The notes beneath the pieces were generated by a model. The model was not told the DNA's origin. It was given only the letters and a program-made list of their open reading frames with translations, and ran no database searches. Source: Agelas oroides (taxonomy: Eukaryota; Porifera; Demospongiae; Agelasida; Agelasidae). Taken from it: DNA of 64,000 nucleotides. Shown in pieces: positions 54,263 through 64,000 of the stretch. The stretch's first letter is position 1, and each line of letters begins with the position of its first letter. The translations under genes and the position numbers were made by a program. Location of the stretch: NCBI GenBank assembly GCA_949130485.1, contig OX422205.1, forward strand, positions 2,462,415-2,526,414, read 5' to 3'.

Positions 54263-57200
54263 TCAAAGGAAAACTTCCTGTTGGAGGGGACATACAAAGA
54301 GAACCTCTTCATCATCAAGTTTGCTAATAGCTGCAACAAACTGGGAATGAATTAGCTGAACAGGTAAGAAAGAAGCTGGTCCGAAAGATTCAAAGATCTG
54401 AGCACACCAAACCTCTACTGGTTTCGGGATACTCTGACGTAGGGGATGTTTCTGGTACCACTGGACACAAGCAAAGATGTGTGGCTTCATGACACCTCCT
54501 AATGAGACTGAATGTTTGAAGTAGTAGAGGACTTGTGCTGGGCGAAGATCAGTGGAGTCTATGTCTACTTGACCATCTTGTCCACACTATGCTGCTAGTA
54601 TGAATGAAGATCGCTTTGATCGACTTCCCAGAGATCCATAGGTGATGTTTCCAAACTTTACCTGAGAGTGTTTCCGTATAAGAGGTGAGGTGTTTTCTCC
54701 CTGTTGTTGTCCACTCTACATTGCTTTGTAAGACTTGGCTAGATAAGACACATGATCATCATCAAGGAACTCCAGTGACTTCTTACCACCAGTGATGTCG
54801 AGTTCAACAGCTGTCCAGACAGAACTACAGACATTAGCAGCTGGACTTACAGCTGAGTTGATAACTGGAAGGTAAGCCATACTGTGTTGCACAGGGACAT
54901 CCCTAAGAGTACCAGTTGAGGTGTCATGTAGGAAGTCATTGGCAATTTGGTACGCACTAGAGTATTCTTCAGGAATTGGTAGGTCTCCTATCTGTATCTC
55001 GCGCAAGAAATGTCGCATGAACTGTACCTCCACTAAACGATTGTTTGTTCTATAGCCACCAAGAATCCCATTATAGCGCTCAAAAGAAAAACACCAAAAA
55101 CCATAGACTGGACCAAAGTCTTCGATGCAATCAAAGAGGTGAGTATGTAGATGCATGTTTGGAGTTACCTTCTCACTGCCATACAGATGTTCAAATCTGG
55201 AACAAAACTCTACTAGCAACTTGTGGCCTTTCTTGGCCTCATCACCGGTGAGCATTGGAGTTACCAGAAGCTGGCAAGCTTGAACAAAGAGGGATCAGCA
55301 CTCGAAATCTGGTTCCTCAAGTACATCATGCAAAGCAAATAATGAAAGCACCATGGTCCATATTTTCCATTGATCAGCAGTGAACGAACTGAAAGATGAT
55401 GCTATTTTGTACGGAATTCGGCCCAAGGAGGATGGTACAATGCATTTGTCAACTTTCTCCTGTAAAGCACCATAGAGGTTCTTAGGAATGATGGGGTTCT
55501 CTTCACTTAGCCAAACTTTCTTCATTACATGCTTAGCCGTACCTAGGAATAAGTTGTGCATGGGGTCGATTAAGTGGAATCTCACACAGTCAAAGTACTC
55601 AAGGTGCATAAGGGCACTAAATCGGGATCCATACTTCACCTCCACCTTGTCTCTTGCTGAACGGCTCACCTGCCTCATACCTTTGTAAGCTTGTTCACGG
55701 TGCTCTTCTTTGTTTCGTAGTGGCCAAAACACATCAAACCCCCCAAAGGAAATACGACCAGTTATAGGGTGTTCATTGAATTCCTTGATGCACTTTGAGC
55801 AACCTAATCGAGCCATATGCCCATAATTTTATAGTAGCTGGAATGTCACATGAAGAGCACAGTAACGCAGAGAAGGTACATCTGGAGAATTTACTTGCAG
55901 TCCCTCTTGCCACAGAGTGTTCAACTCTTCAACCAGGGGATCAAGATAAGATGAACAGGAGGTTCAGTTGGACCAGGTATGAGGCCCACCAAGATAACAT
56001 TTTCTTGCTTAAACCTTTGTGACCGAGGAAGATTCATTACAATCAGATATATGGCACCTACACTATATGGCGTGTGCTTGTAAGGTGTAAACCAATCAAT
56101 ATTAAGCATGAAAGCCAGATTATAGGGAGCAGCCAAGAAGGGAGTACCACCAACATATTGAAATTCTTGCCATACCTGTCCATCGTAGATGTCACACATT
56201 GTATCTGGAGGGGGATTTCTAAGACGCCAAAGTTCACACGATGTCAAGAATCCTACACGACTAACCAGAGTACGAAGAGAGTCTTTCAGGAGCTTGTAGC
56301 AAAAAAACTTTACAAGGGTAATACTTCCTACAATTATTTGTTAAGGTCACTTCTGCCAGTAACTTTGCTCCACATGGCAACCGACGTGAACGGTGAGGAT
56401 GGTGTGGATACTCACATGCTGAGCAGAGTCGAGGGATTTTACAGGCACTATCACTGAAACACTCTTCAAATCTGTAAATTGCGTGGCATTTTGGACATAC
56501 GTACTACAAATCTGATGAAGTCATCTTCATTCAGCTTCAGAACATTTTTCATAGTGTGGAAAGACTTTGGGAATAATTCAGATATCTTTGCTATGGTAGA
56601 AGAGAAAGTTGCCAGGATTGTGAAAAGAACGCCAATGATTCGAAGTAAAGCAACCACAGCACTGGATGTTATATTGTGTCGTGATGACCATTTTGCGATT
56701 AGAAACTGACTAGCTTGGATGCCTTGTTAGTAACTGGCTCGTCATCAAGATCACCAGCTGGGAGGTGATGACTTTGGGAAGTCCTCACATTAGTGTCTAC
56801 AGTGTCATGGTCAATACTGAAGGGTATGGATGAATCTCCACAGATATCCTTATCAATCTCTGTGGGCTCAATATCATCCCATTGCTCACCATCGTCAATA
56901 ATCTCATCATCATGAAAGCAGTTCTCATGGGGTGTTTGTAATTGGTGAAAGAATGCCAAGTCCTCGTCAGTTAAGTCGAAGTAGTGTTCTTCCATCTCTA
57001 GCCCAGAGAATGATGAAGTGTCATCTGTGCGAAACATAGTCAGGTATAATAAGTGAAAGTCTTTTATATGATTCAACTGTGATGTACTTAGTCTTGTGTA
57101 GGGATGTAGTGATTATGTCTACATAATTTCAGGCAAAAGAGGGTGTTACTCCATCAAGCATAAAGCAGGGAAAATCATGACCATTCTAGGAACAATGCTA

Positions 57201-58009
57201 ATTGGCATAGCAAATGGACAAAAGTTGCTCAGTAGGACACTGAGCATGACTTATATTAACGCCATTGTAAGCCAGTCCACGAGAGAGAGTAGAGTAATAC
57301 GGACAGTGCCTGGATGTGCTAGAGACACCACCCCCCGTGGACAAAACTAGAAAATGCCGAGTCTATGTGGCAACTGTCAATCTTCTACTACCAATGCGAA
57401 AGGCATTACAAGGGAGTAATGGGCCCATGCTCAAAGCATAATCTAGTGTGTTGTTGAGAAGTGTGGAGCGGTGGCAAATTATGGAGCATAACTGCTGCAT
57501 GCTATAGTCTTGTCACCATACTATACTCATTTGTTCTCAGCAGTCTTGTTTGATTGCTCTAAAGCCCAATAATCCTCTGATTTTATTAAAAGCTAGCTAC
57601 CTGTCCTATAAGCTACCACCAGAAATTAAACTCACCACTTTGTAAAAGTATAGCTAATTTCACAATGTGTTAAGTCAGGAATTTTGCTTTCTGTCAACTT
57701 GACTAGGTGCATGGGTGTGATGAAATGGTACTCGCACAACCAGACTGAGTGCTGAACACAAGACTATGACAACCATGCTGTAAAGATGGCTTGCATGTTC
57801 AAATCCTCGTCACTGCTAATGGCTCGTGGAGACACTGATTCAAATTCAAGGTCACTGGCATTGTCCATTTCATCTGATGATGAAGCAATGGTGGAGTCTT
57901 TGGTCCATGTACATTCTGTCTCATTGTAGAAACGTTGCTTATGCCTCAGAAAGGTGGATAGAGAGACTGTTTCTTCACAATGTGGGCAAAACCGACGGGT
58001 CTCTGGCAT
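54263..58009 (-). pseudogene. Tnp2-like transposase of the CACTG element, near complete
   Basis: The first exon (58,009-about 57,780) reads MPETRRFCPHCEETVSLSTF then LRHKQRFYN, the usual zinc-binding start. An acidic exon follows (about 57,033-56,700; TDEDLAFFHQLQTP). Next come the zinc ribbon (YVCPKCHAIYRFEEC, CGAKLL; about 56,530-56,350), catalytic segments (MCDIYDGQVWQEF; NLAFMLNIDWFTPYKHTPYS; LIVMNLPRSQRF; about 56,200-56,000), LCSSCDIPAT and MARLGCSKCIKEFNEHPI, HLIDPMHNLFLGTAKHVMKK, and the DUF4218-like part (MHLHTHLFDCIEDFGPVYGF; FERYNGILGGYRTNNRLVEV). The C-terminus reads FACVQWYQKHP and VWCAQIFESFGPASFLPV. A few frameshifts (near 56,520, 55,970 and 55,820) and one stop (near 54,590) break it. 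Otherwise the family order is complete. Confidence 0.8.
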
Positions 58010-58306
58010 GATGACTCCGGGAGATGTGTAACAGTGAGTTGGCTATAGTGAAAGATGAGAACCATCACCTCGTAGCCATGCAGCATGTAATTTACGTGTA
58101 CTTACCTCACAGTCTATAGCTAGCTTCTCTGTGTACGGAAAGGTGTCCAGATTGGCCTCGTTCCCAGCAGCTCATGGAGACCTGGGAACGAGGCTACACG
58201 TGCAACTGCGCAAGCAGCTGCGTTTCACTACTAGGGAAACAGCTGCTCTCCACACAGTTAGCAATTAGCTGTACGCCATTGCATTCAATTCCGGATCGAG
58301 CAAAAG
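58010..58306. promoter_or_regulatory. divergent promoter region with hairpin insertion
   Basis: 297 bp between the two divergent starts. It contains a 45-bp hairpin (GGCCTCGTTCCCAG ... CTGGGAACGAGGCTAC at 58,153-58,197) of the Mutator-like family, without clear flanking duplication. Promoter role is inferred from position. Confidence 0.5.
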
Positions 58307-59531
58307 ATGTTTCGTACTCCCACTACTAGTACTGCAAGAAACGGAAATGGTGGGTCTCGTCGATCACTGTGGACTCCCACGATGATGAATCGCGCTCCTT
58401 CTCCCAGTCGGCCCAGCTCCGTGAATCAGCAGCGTGGCTCTAGTTCTTCCAATGAAACACAGCCTTCTCCTACGGATACCACCTCATCAATGGACGGCAC
58501 TGGTAACGGGGAGGTTCTTTCCATTTTGAGGAGCCTCCAACAAGTGTCTGTGCTTCAGGCGCAACAAGGACTACGCAGTAATTCTGAGAGCAGCAACACC
58601 ACACCACAGCATGGGACTAGAGACAAGGAAACCCCTCGCAAGAGGCTGCCGAAGGAACTAGTGGTAAGAACTCTCTACACATATATTATGCTTGGGCTGA
58701 CCTATTTATGATCTCCTTTACAGACCATGGTTCATGATGCTGTAAAACATTTGAAACAACGTTTGAGTGACCCACTTGAGTGGAATATCTCCATGAGGTA
58801 TATGTTCTTATTGATATCTGTGATACGCATGCATTTAATCTAACCTTTATTCTCCAGTTTTGCTGAAAATGAGAATGAGAAAGTCACCAGTGAGGTTGTG
58901 ACAGCTGTCTCAAATGAGAACTATTCCCCTGTCATGGTCCGAAGTAAGTCTATTTTGTGTTGACCAGATCTGTACTTTATTGTGTGGGTTCCTTGCAGAA
59001 GCTGCTAGAACATACTTCCTGACACTCAAAAGACGTTCCAAGCAAATAAGTGCCGGAAAGCTTCAAGCCTCACAGAAGAAACAGAGAAAAATCCAGAGGA
59101 AGCACAACGTAAGTATATGATTGTGCTATGATGTCATTGAACAGCAGTGACAACATCCCTTTTTGTTATAGAAACTTCACATGCGTCGAAGTGCACGTGC
59201 TGCTTCAACCTCCTTAACACCAGAAGAGAAGTCCCAGTGGAGTAAGATTCTAATCATGGAGTTTATGTCATCTGAAGAGAGTGGCTCTGAGTCAGGATCA
59301 GGAAGTGAAATGGGAACACAAAGGAAAGTATTCATCCAGCATCCACTGAGTTGGAGGAGTAATGAAGCCAATCACATGATCGAGAGCCTTGATCGCAAAA
59401 CGTTACGGCGTCGGTCAGAGTGTGCTAAAGAGATGTGTCGCTGCCGTCGTACTGGAGAAGCTTCGCCTCATACTACTCCTCCTGCATCTGCACCAGCCTG
59501 GGCAGTTGCTGATGAACATGATGACTCTTAG
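58307..59531 (+). CDS. partner gene of the CACTG element, five exons, intact, unknown family
   Basis: Exons 58,307-58,663; 58,724-58,797; 58,858-58,943; 58,999-59,108; 59,172-59,531, all GT/AG and in phase, 328 residues. The N-terminus is S/T/P-rich and low complexity (MFRTPTTSTARNGNGGSRRS; RAPSPSRPSSVNQQRGSSSS). The middle reads MVHDAVKHLKQRLSDPLEWN and ARTYFLTLKRRSKQISAGKL, a basic, helical region that could bind DNA. The C-terminus has an acidic-serine patch (EESGSESGSGSE) and SWRSNEANHMIESLDRKTLR then a Cys/Arg box CAKEMCRCRRTG. I do not recognise a domain family. Position and divergence from Tnp2 suggest the accessory (TnpA-like) protein of the element. It is undamaged while its transposase is broken. 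Confidence 0.7.
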
Positions 59532-60082
59532 TTTAGTTGTTATGAGGGCGTTCTTATGAACTGGTTGGTTTATGTACTTATGCTCTCGTTAATCGCTGAC
59601 TGCTTGAATGGCACTACCAAGCAAATATGTAGCAATGTTTCATTCCGGCTTTACCACCTTTACACCGTGCATTGCATATGATCTAAATATTGGATTTGTT
59701 CATGTGTAAAGCTGAGTAAATATAAGCAAACCTGATATGTACAGCACATTTTCTAGCCTTTTGCATACACAGTAAAACCACCTTTTCTTCCAGTGTTGGT
59801 AACAACCACGCCAAAGCTATTGACCAGAGACTGCTACCCAGCACTACAGAAGCTGTTCAACAGTATCAGCGGCAAGGAGGTCAGCTAACTGATCCCTGGC
59901 AAGTGGGAAAGGATCCACTGGAGGTAAATGCTTATGAGTATGGAGTGAGGCAAACAGCTTTTTCAGAAAAGTATCCCTCTTTTCCGGATATTTTTTCTAA
60001 GTTAGTGAATGGTGATCAGACTACTTTCAAGCATGCTTTAAAGTTTTATATTGATATTACGCATCGTATTTCCTCTACATGA

Positions 60083-60565
60083 GATGCATTACCTGTTGTT
60101 TCCTGTTAATAATCATCATTGGTCATTGCTACCTAATCTAGAGCATGTCTACATGGGAGGATTATGGAAAGAGGTCGCAATTTCTAAGTGAAACTTAACT
60201 TCATATACAAGACAGTAATGGGACGGGTATTTATGAAGAGGAGCTTCAGAATGATGTTAATGGGCATGGGAATTAATATACTGCAGATTAGCTACATGTT
60301 CTGATTGGTATCTTTATGAAGGGAGTCAGCGGGTAGTTACTATAAGAGTTGTTATGGATGATGTCAGTACTGTGGGAAGGGCATGAACGAACCCTATAGG
60401 GGGGAGATGATATAAAAGCTCAACATAGTTAATGTCTGTCCAAGGACTGAACGCCACATAAAAGGGAGTAGCTATCGCTGCAGCTCTTCATTTGGCAATA
60501 AAAAGTTAATGGTGGGGAACCACCCACCGCATCTACCTTCAGTCCACCTGACATGACATCGTGCA
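60083..60565. other. 3' non-coding part of element L
   Basis: Follows the transposase stop at 60,080-60,082 and precedes the inverted arm. No ORF of note. Confidence 0.5.
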
Positions 60566-61022
60566 CTGCATGTGACAAGATCTCCCAGACCCCCATTCTC
60601 CCCTACCATGAGGCTAGGTAATCAATAATCAATGTATGCATACATGGGAACATCTTGAGGTCAAAGATCAATAATCAAGTGCAACTGGATACTCCTGGAG
60701 GGTAGCCTCGTTCCCAATCCCCATTCACGTGTGGGGGAGAGCCTGGGAACAAGGCTACCTGGAGGTTGCAGGCAAATCCAATTTCCTGTCAGATAAAAGG
60801 AAAAAGGAATTCATCATTCTGAATTCCTTTTACGCTTTCTTCAGATAAATGAAAAAGGAATGCATGATTTAGAATTCCTTTTTTGCTTCCTTCAGAAAAA
60901 GAAAAAAGGAACCAACCATTCAGAATTCCTTTCATGCTTTCTTCAGATAAATGAGAAAGGAATGCATCATTCTGAATTCTGTTTTTCTTTTTGCCGCAGA
61001 AAGGAAAAAGGAAATATGCCAC
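60566..61022. repeat. right inverted arm of element L
   Basis: Inverted match to 51,667-52,080, from CTGCATGTGACAAGATCTCC through the hairpin copy at 60,703-60,756 and repeated GGAATTC/AGATAAA motifs to GGAAATATGCCAC. Confidence 0.8.
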
Positions 61023-61469
61023 CCGGGTCTGTGTACTGTTGGTCCATCCATCTTTTGTACCTGCACCCAGCACAAGAAAACCACACACGGCCCCGTTTAC
61101 CATGCTCTGTATACTTCAGAATGACAACAAAATGCAGAGAACACTTTGGTTTGTTCTTCCCTCACCTTCATTACCACATTGGCAATGAAAAATCAAATCG
61201 TTTTTCATATTCCATTTTTCCAGTTACATTGGCAGTGAAAAATTGAAAATCAATCTGTTTTCCGTTTTTCATGCTTCCAGAATGGTAATCCATGGTTCCT
61301 TATTAAAACTCCACCCCAAGTTTACCTGACATAATATTGTATAACTGTTGCACCCACACATACTCATGCAGTGGCCGTGCTTAGACACTTTGATTGTCTT
61401 GCCATGCACTGATCTGTTGATATCTGTCTGCCTATTTATCAAATACTCTGTCATCCATCAATTAATCAA

Positions 61470-62356
61470 TCAACCAATCAATCTTTGTAATTGGATAGTG
61501 GTCTGGATCATGAACTGCAGGGACTGTGCAAAAGGTGCATAGTCACCATTAACAGTAAAAGCAAACAATTCTTCTGGAGCTGGGATGTTCTGCTCTAATG
61601 CCCTTTGGCGCTGCTGAATCAGCTCAGGTGAAACAGCCAACGGGTCTGATCCAAACTGCGTCATTGGTGATAGGTGACCACCTGCAGCAACATAAAAGGC
61701 TTCAGCTACATCTGCTGTTGAAACGATGTTCTGCCCAGCAGGTATCCTGGCAGCCTGATTGTTATTCTCTGCCAAAATGTCAGGGACACCTCGGTGAGAA
61801 CCTAATAGAATAGAGTATGTGTGAACATATAGACTAGGAAAATGCACTCCAAGAAGAGATAATGTTAATAATAAATATTCATTTACAGACGATACTACAT
61901 ACGTACTTGTTTCACAAAAGCTACAATGCTCTAGGGAATACAAGAATTCTTAACCAACTCATAGAAGTATCTCTGCACATTTCAACTGTTCACTGATGCA
62001 ACTAAAATAACTATGGTCGCAACAACACAATCTTTCTTAGAGTGCATGCGCAGTGGGTGACTTTGCATAACATCTAGGTCTGTTTTATAAGGGAGATGTG
62101 GTTCGTTGATTGTTCATGCATGCATGATGTATAGAAGTGAATATGCTTTACCTGGAATCCTGTGGCTATTCCAAGCACGAACATGCAGCTGTATTCCAAC
62201 TTGGCACAGTTTGCTACTCATCAATGACACACAGTATTTGGTGACTGGGCAGTCGAGGTCAATCACCATGTTTTGCTGCATCCATGTAAGGGCAGTTTTA
62301 ACTGGGTAATTCACACGTGTGTTAACTTCAACCCAGTGTCTCTCTGCCAAGTGGTT
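61470..62356 (-). pseudogene. integrase-like DDE transposase of element R, C-terminal half
   Basis: Exon 62,356-62,152 reads NHLAERHWVEVNTRVNYPVK (catalytic Glu) to AWNSHRIPG. Exon 61,801-61,470 reads SHRGVPDILAENNNQAARIP, YVAAGGHLSPMTQFGSDPLA and ELFAFTVNGDYAPFAQSL. Both exons are open and properly spliced. The N-terminal exons with the two Asp residues are missing between 62,356 and the right arm, so this copy is internally deleted. Confidence 0.75.
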
Positions 62357-62835
62357 CTGTTAGAAGGTGCATTTGCTGCAATAAGGTAAGAGACATGTCT
62401 AAGACATCATTACACCTGATCAAGTAGCAGCTCATAATTATGTTGTGGAATGATGAAGAAGAGGGTGCTATTGACCAAATTATTGAGATGTCCAATATTA
62501 CAGTCCTTCTTCTGCTCTTATGGGTTCAAGTTAATATGTGTGTAAATTACCCACTTATTATCAGACATCCAACTACACTCAATAACTCCCTTAATAACTT
62601 CCCTTTCTTCATCATCATACTTGTTTGGACTGTGTCTGCACATATGGTGCTCTCTGAGTGTTTGTTCAAAAAGGTGACAACCAATTCTGAATATAGAGGA
62701 TAAGTACAAACTCCAACAGTCCACACGCACTTAATCCCACAGTCCATGTTGCAATACAATAGGTCTGCATTAAAGTATAACGTACCATGTGCAAAGGCAA
62801 TTGAATGGTCATTACTCAGTATTGTTTCTCACCTA
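62357..62835. other. non-coding interior of element R
   Basis: Short chance ORFs only. Confidence 0.4.
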
Positions 62836-63249
62836 TGTCAGATAAACTTGGGGTGGAGTTTTAATAAGGAACCATGGATTACCATTCTGGAAGCATGAAA
62901 AACGGAAAACAGATTGATTTTCAATTTTTCACTGCCAATGTAACTGGAAAAATGGAATATGAAAAACGATTTGATTTTTCATTGCCAATGTAGTAATGAA
63001 GGTGAGGGAAGAACAAACCAAAGTGTTCTCTGCATTTTGTTGTCATTCTGAAGTATACAGAGCATGGTAAACGGGGCCGTGTGTGGTTTTCTTGTGCTGG
63101 GTACAGGTACAAAAGATGGATGGACCAACAGTACACAGACCCACCTGAGTTTGATTTTTCGTTTCCTGGTAGTCAAAGTACGATGAAATCAGCTGAAATT
63201 CTTTTTCTAGAAAATTAATTTTTTTATTTGGACGAAAAGTGCACGCACC

Positions 63250-63255
63250 AAGGAG
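63250..63255. repeat. target-site duplication AAGGAG, right copy
   Basis: Follows the inverted end GTGCACGCACC. Removing 51,556-63,255 restores a continuous coding frame in the integrase gene. Confidence 0.8.
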
Positions 63256-63401
63256 CTGAAAATCAAAGTGCACTGCTCACAAGATCGTAAGAAGATGGCT
63301 CAGTGCATTAAGTGCAATGACTGCAGACTTGTGAAAACATTGCTGCTTCTGTATTTAGGAAAAAAGAACTATTTACAAAAATGCAAACAGGTTGCAAAGT
63401 G
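63256..63401 (+). pseudogene. continuation of the interrupted integrase gene
   Basis: In frame with 51,549 after removal of the insertion: LKIKVHCSQDRKKMAQCIKC then NDCRLVKTLLLLYLGKKN to a stop near 63,401. The CX2C pair suggests a zinc site. Its register with the upstream part is the main evidence. Confidence 0.5.
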
Positions 63402-63521
63402 AAGCGTTTCAGAAACGCATCGAAAACGGTCTTCGACTAGACGCGAAAAACGGAAAAACGCTGCTCGTAATTGCAAACGGTCATGTGACAATCACGAGTT
63501 TGCGTACTCGTGTTTGGAAAA

Positions 63522-63853
63522 TGAAGAAAGTAGTTGCTGTGCAAGCTTTTTTGCTAGCCAGTTTGATTTCGGTTTATCAGTTGAATTGTCTGCCATATTA
63601 CTGTGTACCATCAAATTGTAAAACAAGTTTCCCAGAGTATAACCTTCTCCAGGCAATATTTTATCTCAAGAGGAAAAGTATGCAAAAAAGACGGCAGCGA
63701 AGATACTGGGTAAGGCCAGGGAGAACTCAATACCTTGTAGTTGTGAGTGACAGTTCTGCCTCATTGTCAGTCCATTTGAAGTTGCTTTTAGGTTGCTCGG
63801 TTTGCTTTCTACCACTGCCTGACATTTTGTTTGTACGTACGTCATGTGACTAG
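63522..63853 (+). CDS. ORF with a PIF/Harbinger-like N-terminal motif
   Basis: Starts MKKVVAVQAFLLASLISVYQ (hydrophobic) and contains KRRQRRYWVRPGRTQ, which resembles the RRxWVRPxL/R box at the start of PIF/Harbinger nucleases (HARBI1-like). It diverges afterwards and stops at 63,851-63,853. It could be a first exon cut off by the window or a decayed copy. Confidence 0.35.
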
Positions 63854-63883
63854 CGATATTAACGGTAAGTTATTAGAATTTTA

Positions 63884-64000
63884 TTAATGACCGCTTTGCG
63901 TTCGACGCCGTTCGTGTAAATGCTACGAAAACGGCAAGAAACGCTGGTCTTTTTCACCTTTCTACCCTCCTGATGTCACTCAAATAAGAAAAGATACCAG
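63884..64000. mobile_element. partial Mutator-like MITE end, cut by window
   Basis: The last 45 bp (TCTACCCTCCTGATGTCACT ... AAAGATACCAG) match the inner right arm of the 42,570-43,391 and 37,531-38,118 elements. The outer end would lie just past the window. Confidence 0.5.

Larger units (their letters stand above)
53800..59795. mobile_element. CACTG-ended Tnp2 transposon, 5,996 bp, with divergent partner gene
   Basis: The left end CACTGGGTGAAAAAGT and right end (inverted) CACTGGAAGAAAAGGT match at 13 of 16 bases and are flanked by TTG. Subterminal motifs of the ACATTTGCAT/GTAAATGTG type are dense at 53,815-54,140 and sparser at 59,640-59,770. It encodes a Tnp2 transposase on the minus strand (58,009-54,263) and an intact partner gene on the plus strand (58,307-59,531), head to head with 297 bp between. 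CACTA superfamily by ends, duplication and transposase. Confidence 0.85.
52158..60082 (+). pseudogene. integrase-like DDE transposase of element L, split by a nested transposon
   Basis: Blocks 52,158-52,473, 52,850-52,997, 53,070-53,273, 53,752-53,799 and 59,799-60,082. Readable parts: GWSYGRKTMVGVLASQGIRA; SLARVNPVSHEEPGQ; YFGNEVHIDQNEKLVLFGVT then HVCAVDGYSGMTVGF (first catalytic Asp region); LQYGLWYQVRTDQGKEWNL (second Asp); NHMVERIWVEVNARVNYP (Glu); WNEHPIP; VTKNGCQRGVP; and NNHAKAIDQRLLPSTTEAVQ then QGGQLTDPWQVGKDPL. The sister copy at 61,470-62,356 has the same C-terminal order. At least three frameshifts make it inactive. The last exon reads through only when the CACTG insertion and one TTG are removed. 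Confidence 0.75.
51556..61022. mobile_element. left half of composite: integrase-like DDE element L
   Basis: The outer TIR (GGTGCGTGCACTTTTCGTCC at 51,556) is followed by a long subterminal arm, 51,667-52,080, that is repeated inverted at 60,566-61,022. Its transposase (plus strand) runs 52,158-53,799 and 59,799-60,082, interrupted by the CACTG element 53,800-59,795. The right-hand outer TIR is missing: the right arm ends GGAAATATGCCAC and abuts the left arm of element R. Confidence 0.75.
61023..63249. mobile_element. right half of composite: integrase-like DDE element R
   Basis: The left arm 61,023-61,331 is matched inverted by 62,836-63,143. The right outer TIR (63,144-63,249) ends GTGCACGCACC, the inverse of the element L start. 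The left outer TIR is absent at the junction with element L. It contains only the C-terminal half of the transposase, on the minus strand. The arms of L and R are different sequences although the outer 100 bp are shared, so they are two subfamilies. Confidence 0.75.

Overview
This is a eukaryotic, intron-rich window with metazoan-style splice sites (GTAAGT/AG), long dinucleotide and minisatellite arrays and a very heavy load of decayed transposons. The families present (Tnp2-type CACTA-like transposases, tyrosine-recombinase retroelements, a KRAB-A-domain-containing-2-like integrase, RecQ-like helicase fragments, a HIRAN-domain ORF) together with a 5-oxoprolinase gene fit an early-branching marine invertebrate, most likely a sponge. 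That is an inference from family composition, not from a species marker. There are no bacterial operons, rRNAs or CRISPR arrays.

Layout. 1-15.8 kb holds remnants: a tyrosine-recombinase (YR) retroelement, a RecQ-like pseudogene, a TIR element with subterminal GTGTG/CACAC motifs, a gag-like and a LINE reverse-transcriptase remnant, a second YR remnant, and a single-stop ORF of unknown function. 15.87-24.59 kb is a complete-looking two-gene DNA transposon with perfect 24-bp terminal inverted repeats: a nine-exon Tnp2 transposase on the minus strand and, head to head 270 bp away, an intact ten-exon BEN-domain gene on the plus strand. 24.8-31.8 kb has a YR fragment, a tRNA-like sequence, an uncharacterised spliced gene with a SAM-like start, a 27-bp minisatellite of about 70 units, and a Tnp2 fragment.

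33.8-46.0 kb is the one conserved host gene: nineteen consecutive in-frame exons of 5-oxoprolinase on the minus strand, lacking both the N-terminal and C-terminal parts. Its introns carry 9-bp-TSD Mutator-like MITEs, a TIR element with a HIRAN-domain ORF, and 30-bp and 15-bp minisatellites. 46.8-47.4 kb is a second RecQ-like fragment.

50.3-63.4 kb is a nest three layers deep. A KRBA2/Ginger-like integrase gene (50.3-51.55 kb) is interrupted by an 11.7-kb unit flanked by the 6-bp duplication AAGGAG, and its reading frame resumes at 63.25 kb. The unit consists of two inverted copies of an integrase-like DDE element fused at their inner ends. Inside the final exon of the left copy sits a 5,996-bp CACTG-ended element flanked by the 3-bp duplication TTG. 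This element again carries a Tnp2 transposase and a divergent, intact partner gene.

The recurring theme is a Tnp2 transposase paired head to head with an unrelated, better-preserved putative DNA-binding or accessory gene. The first pair is bounded by TIRs and arrays of palindromic subterminal motifs that the BEN protein might bind.
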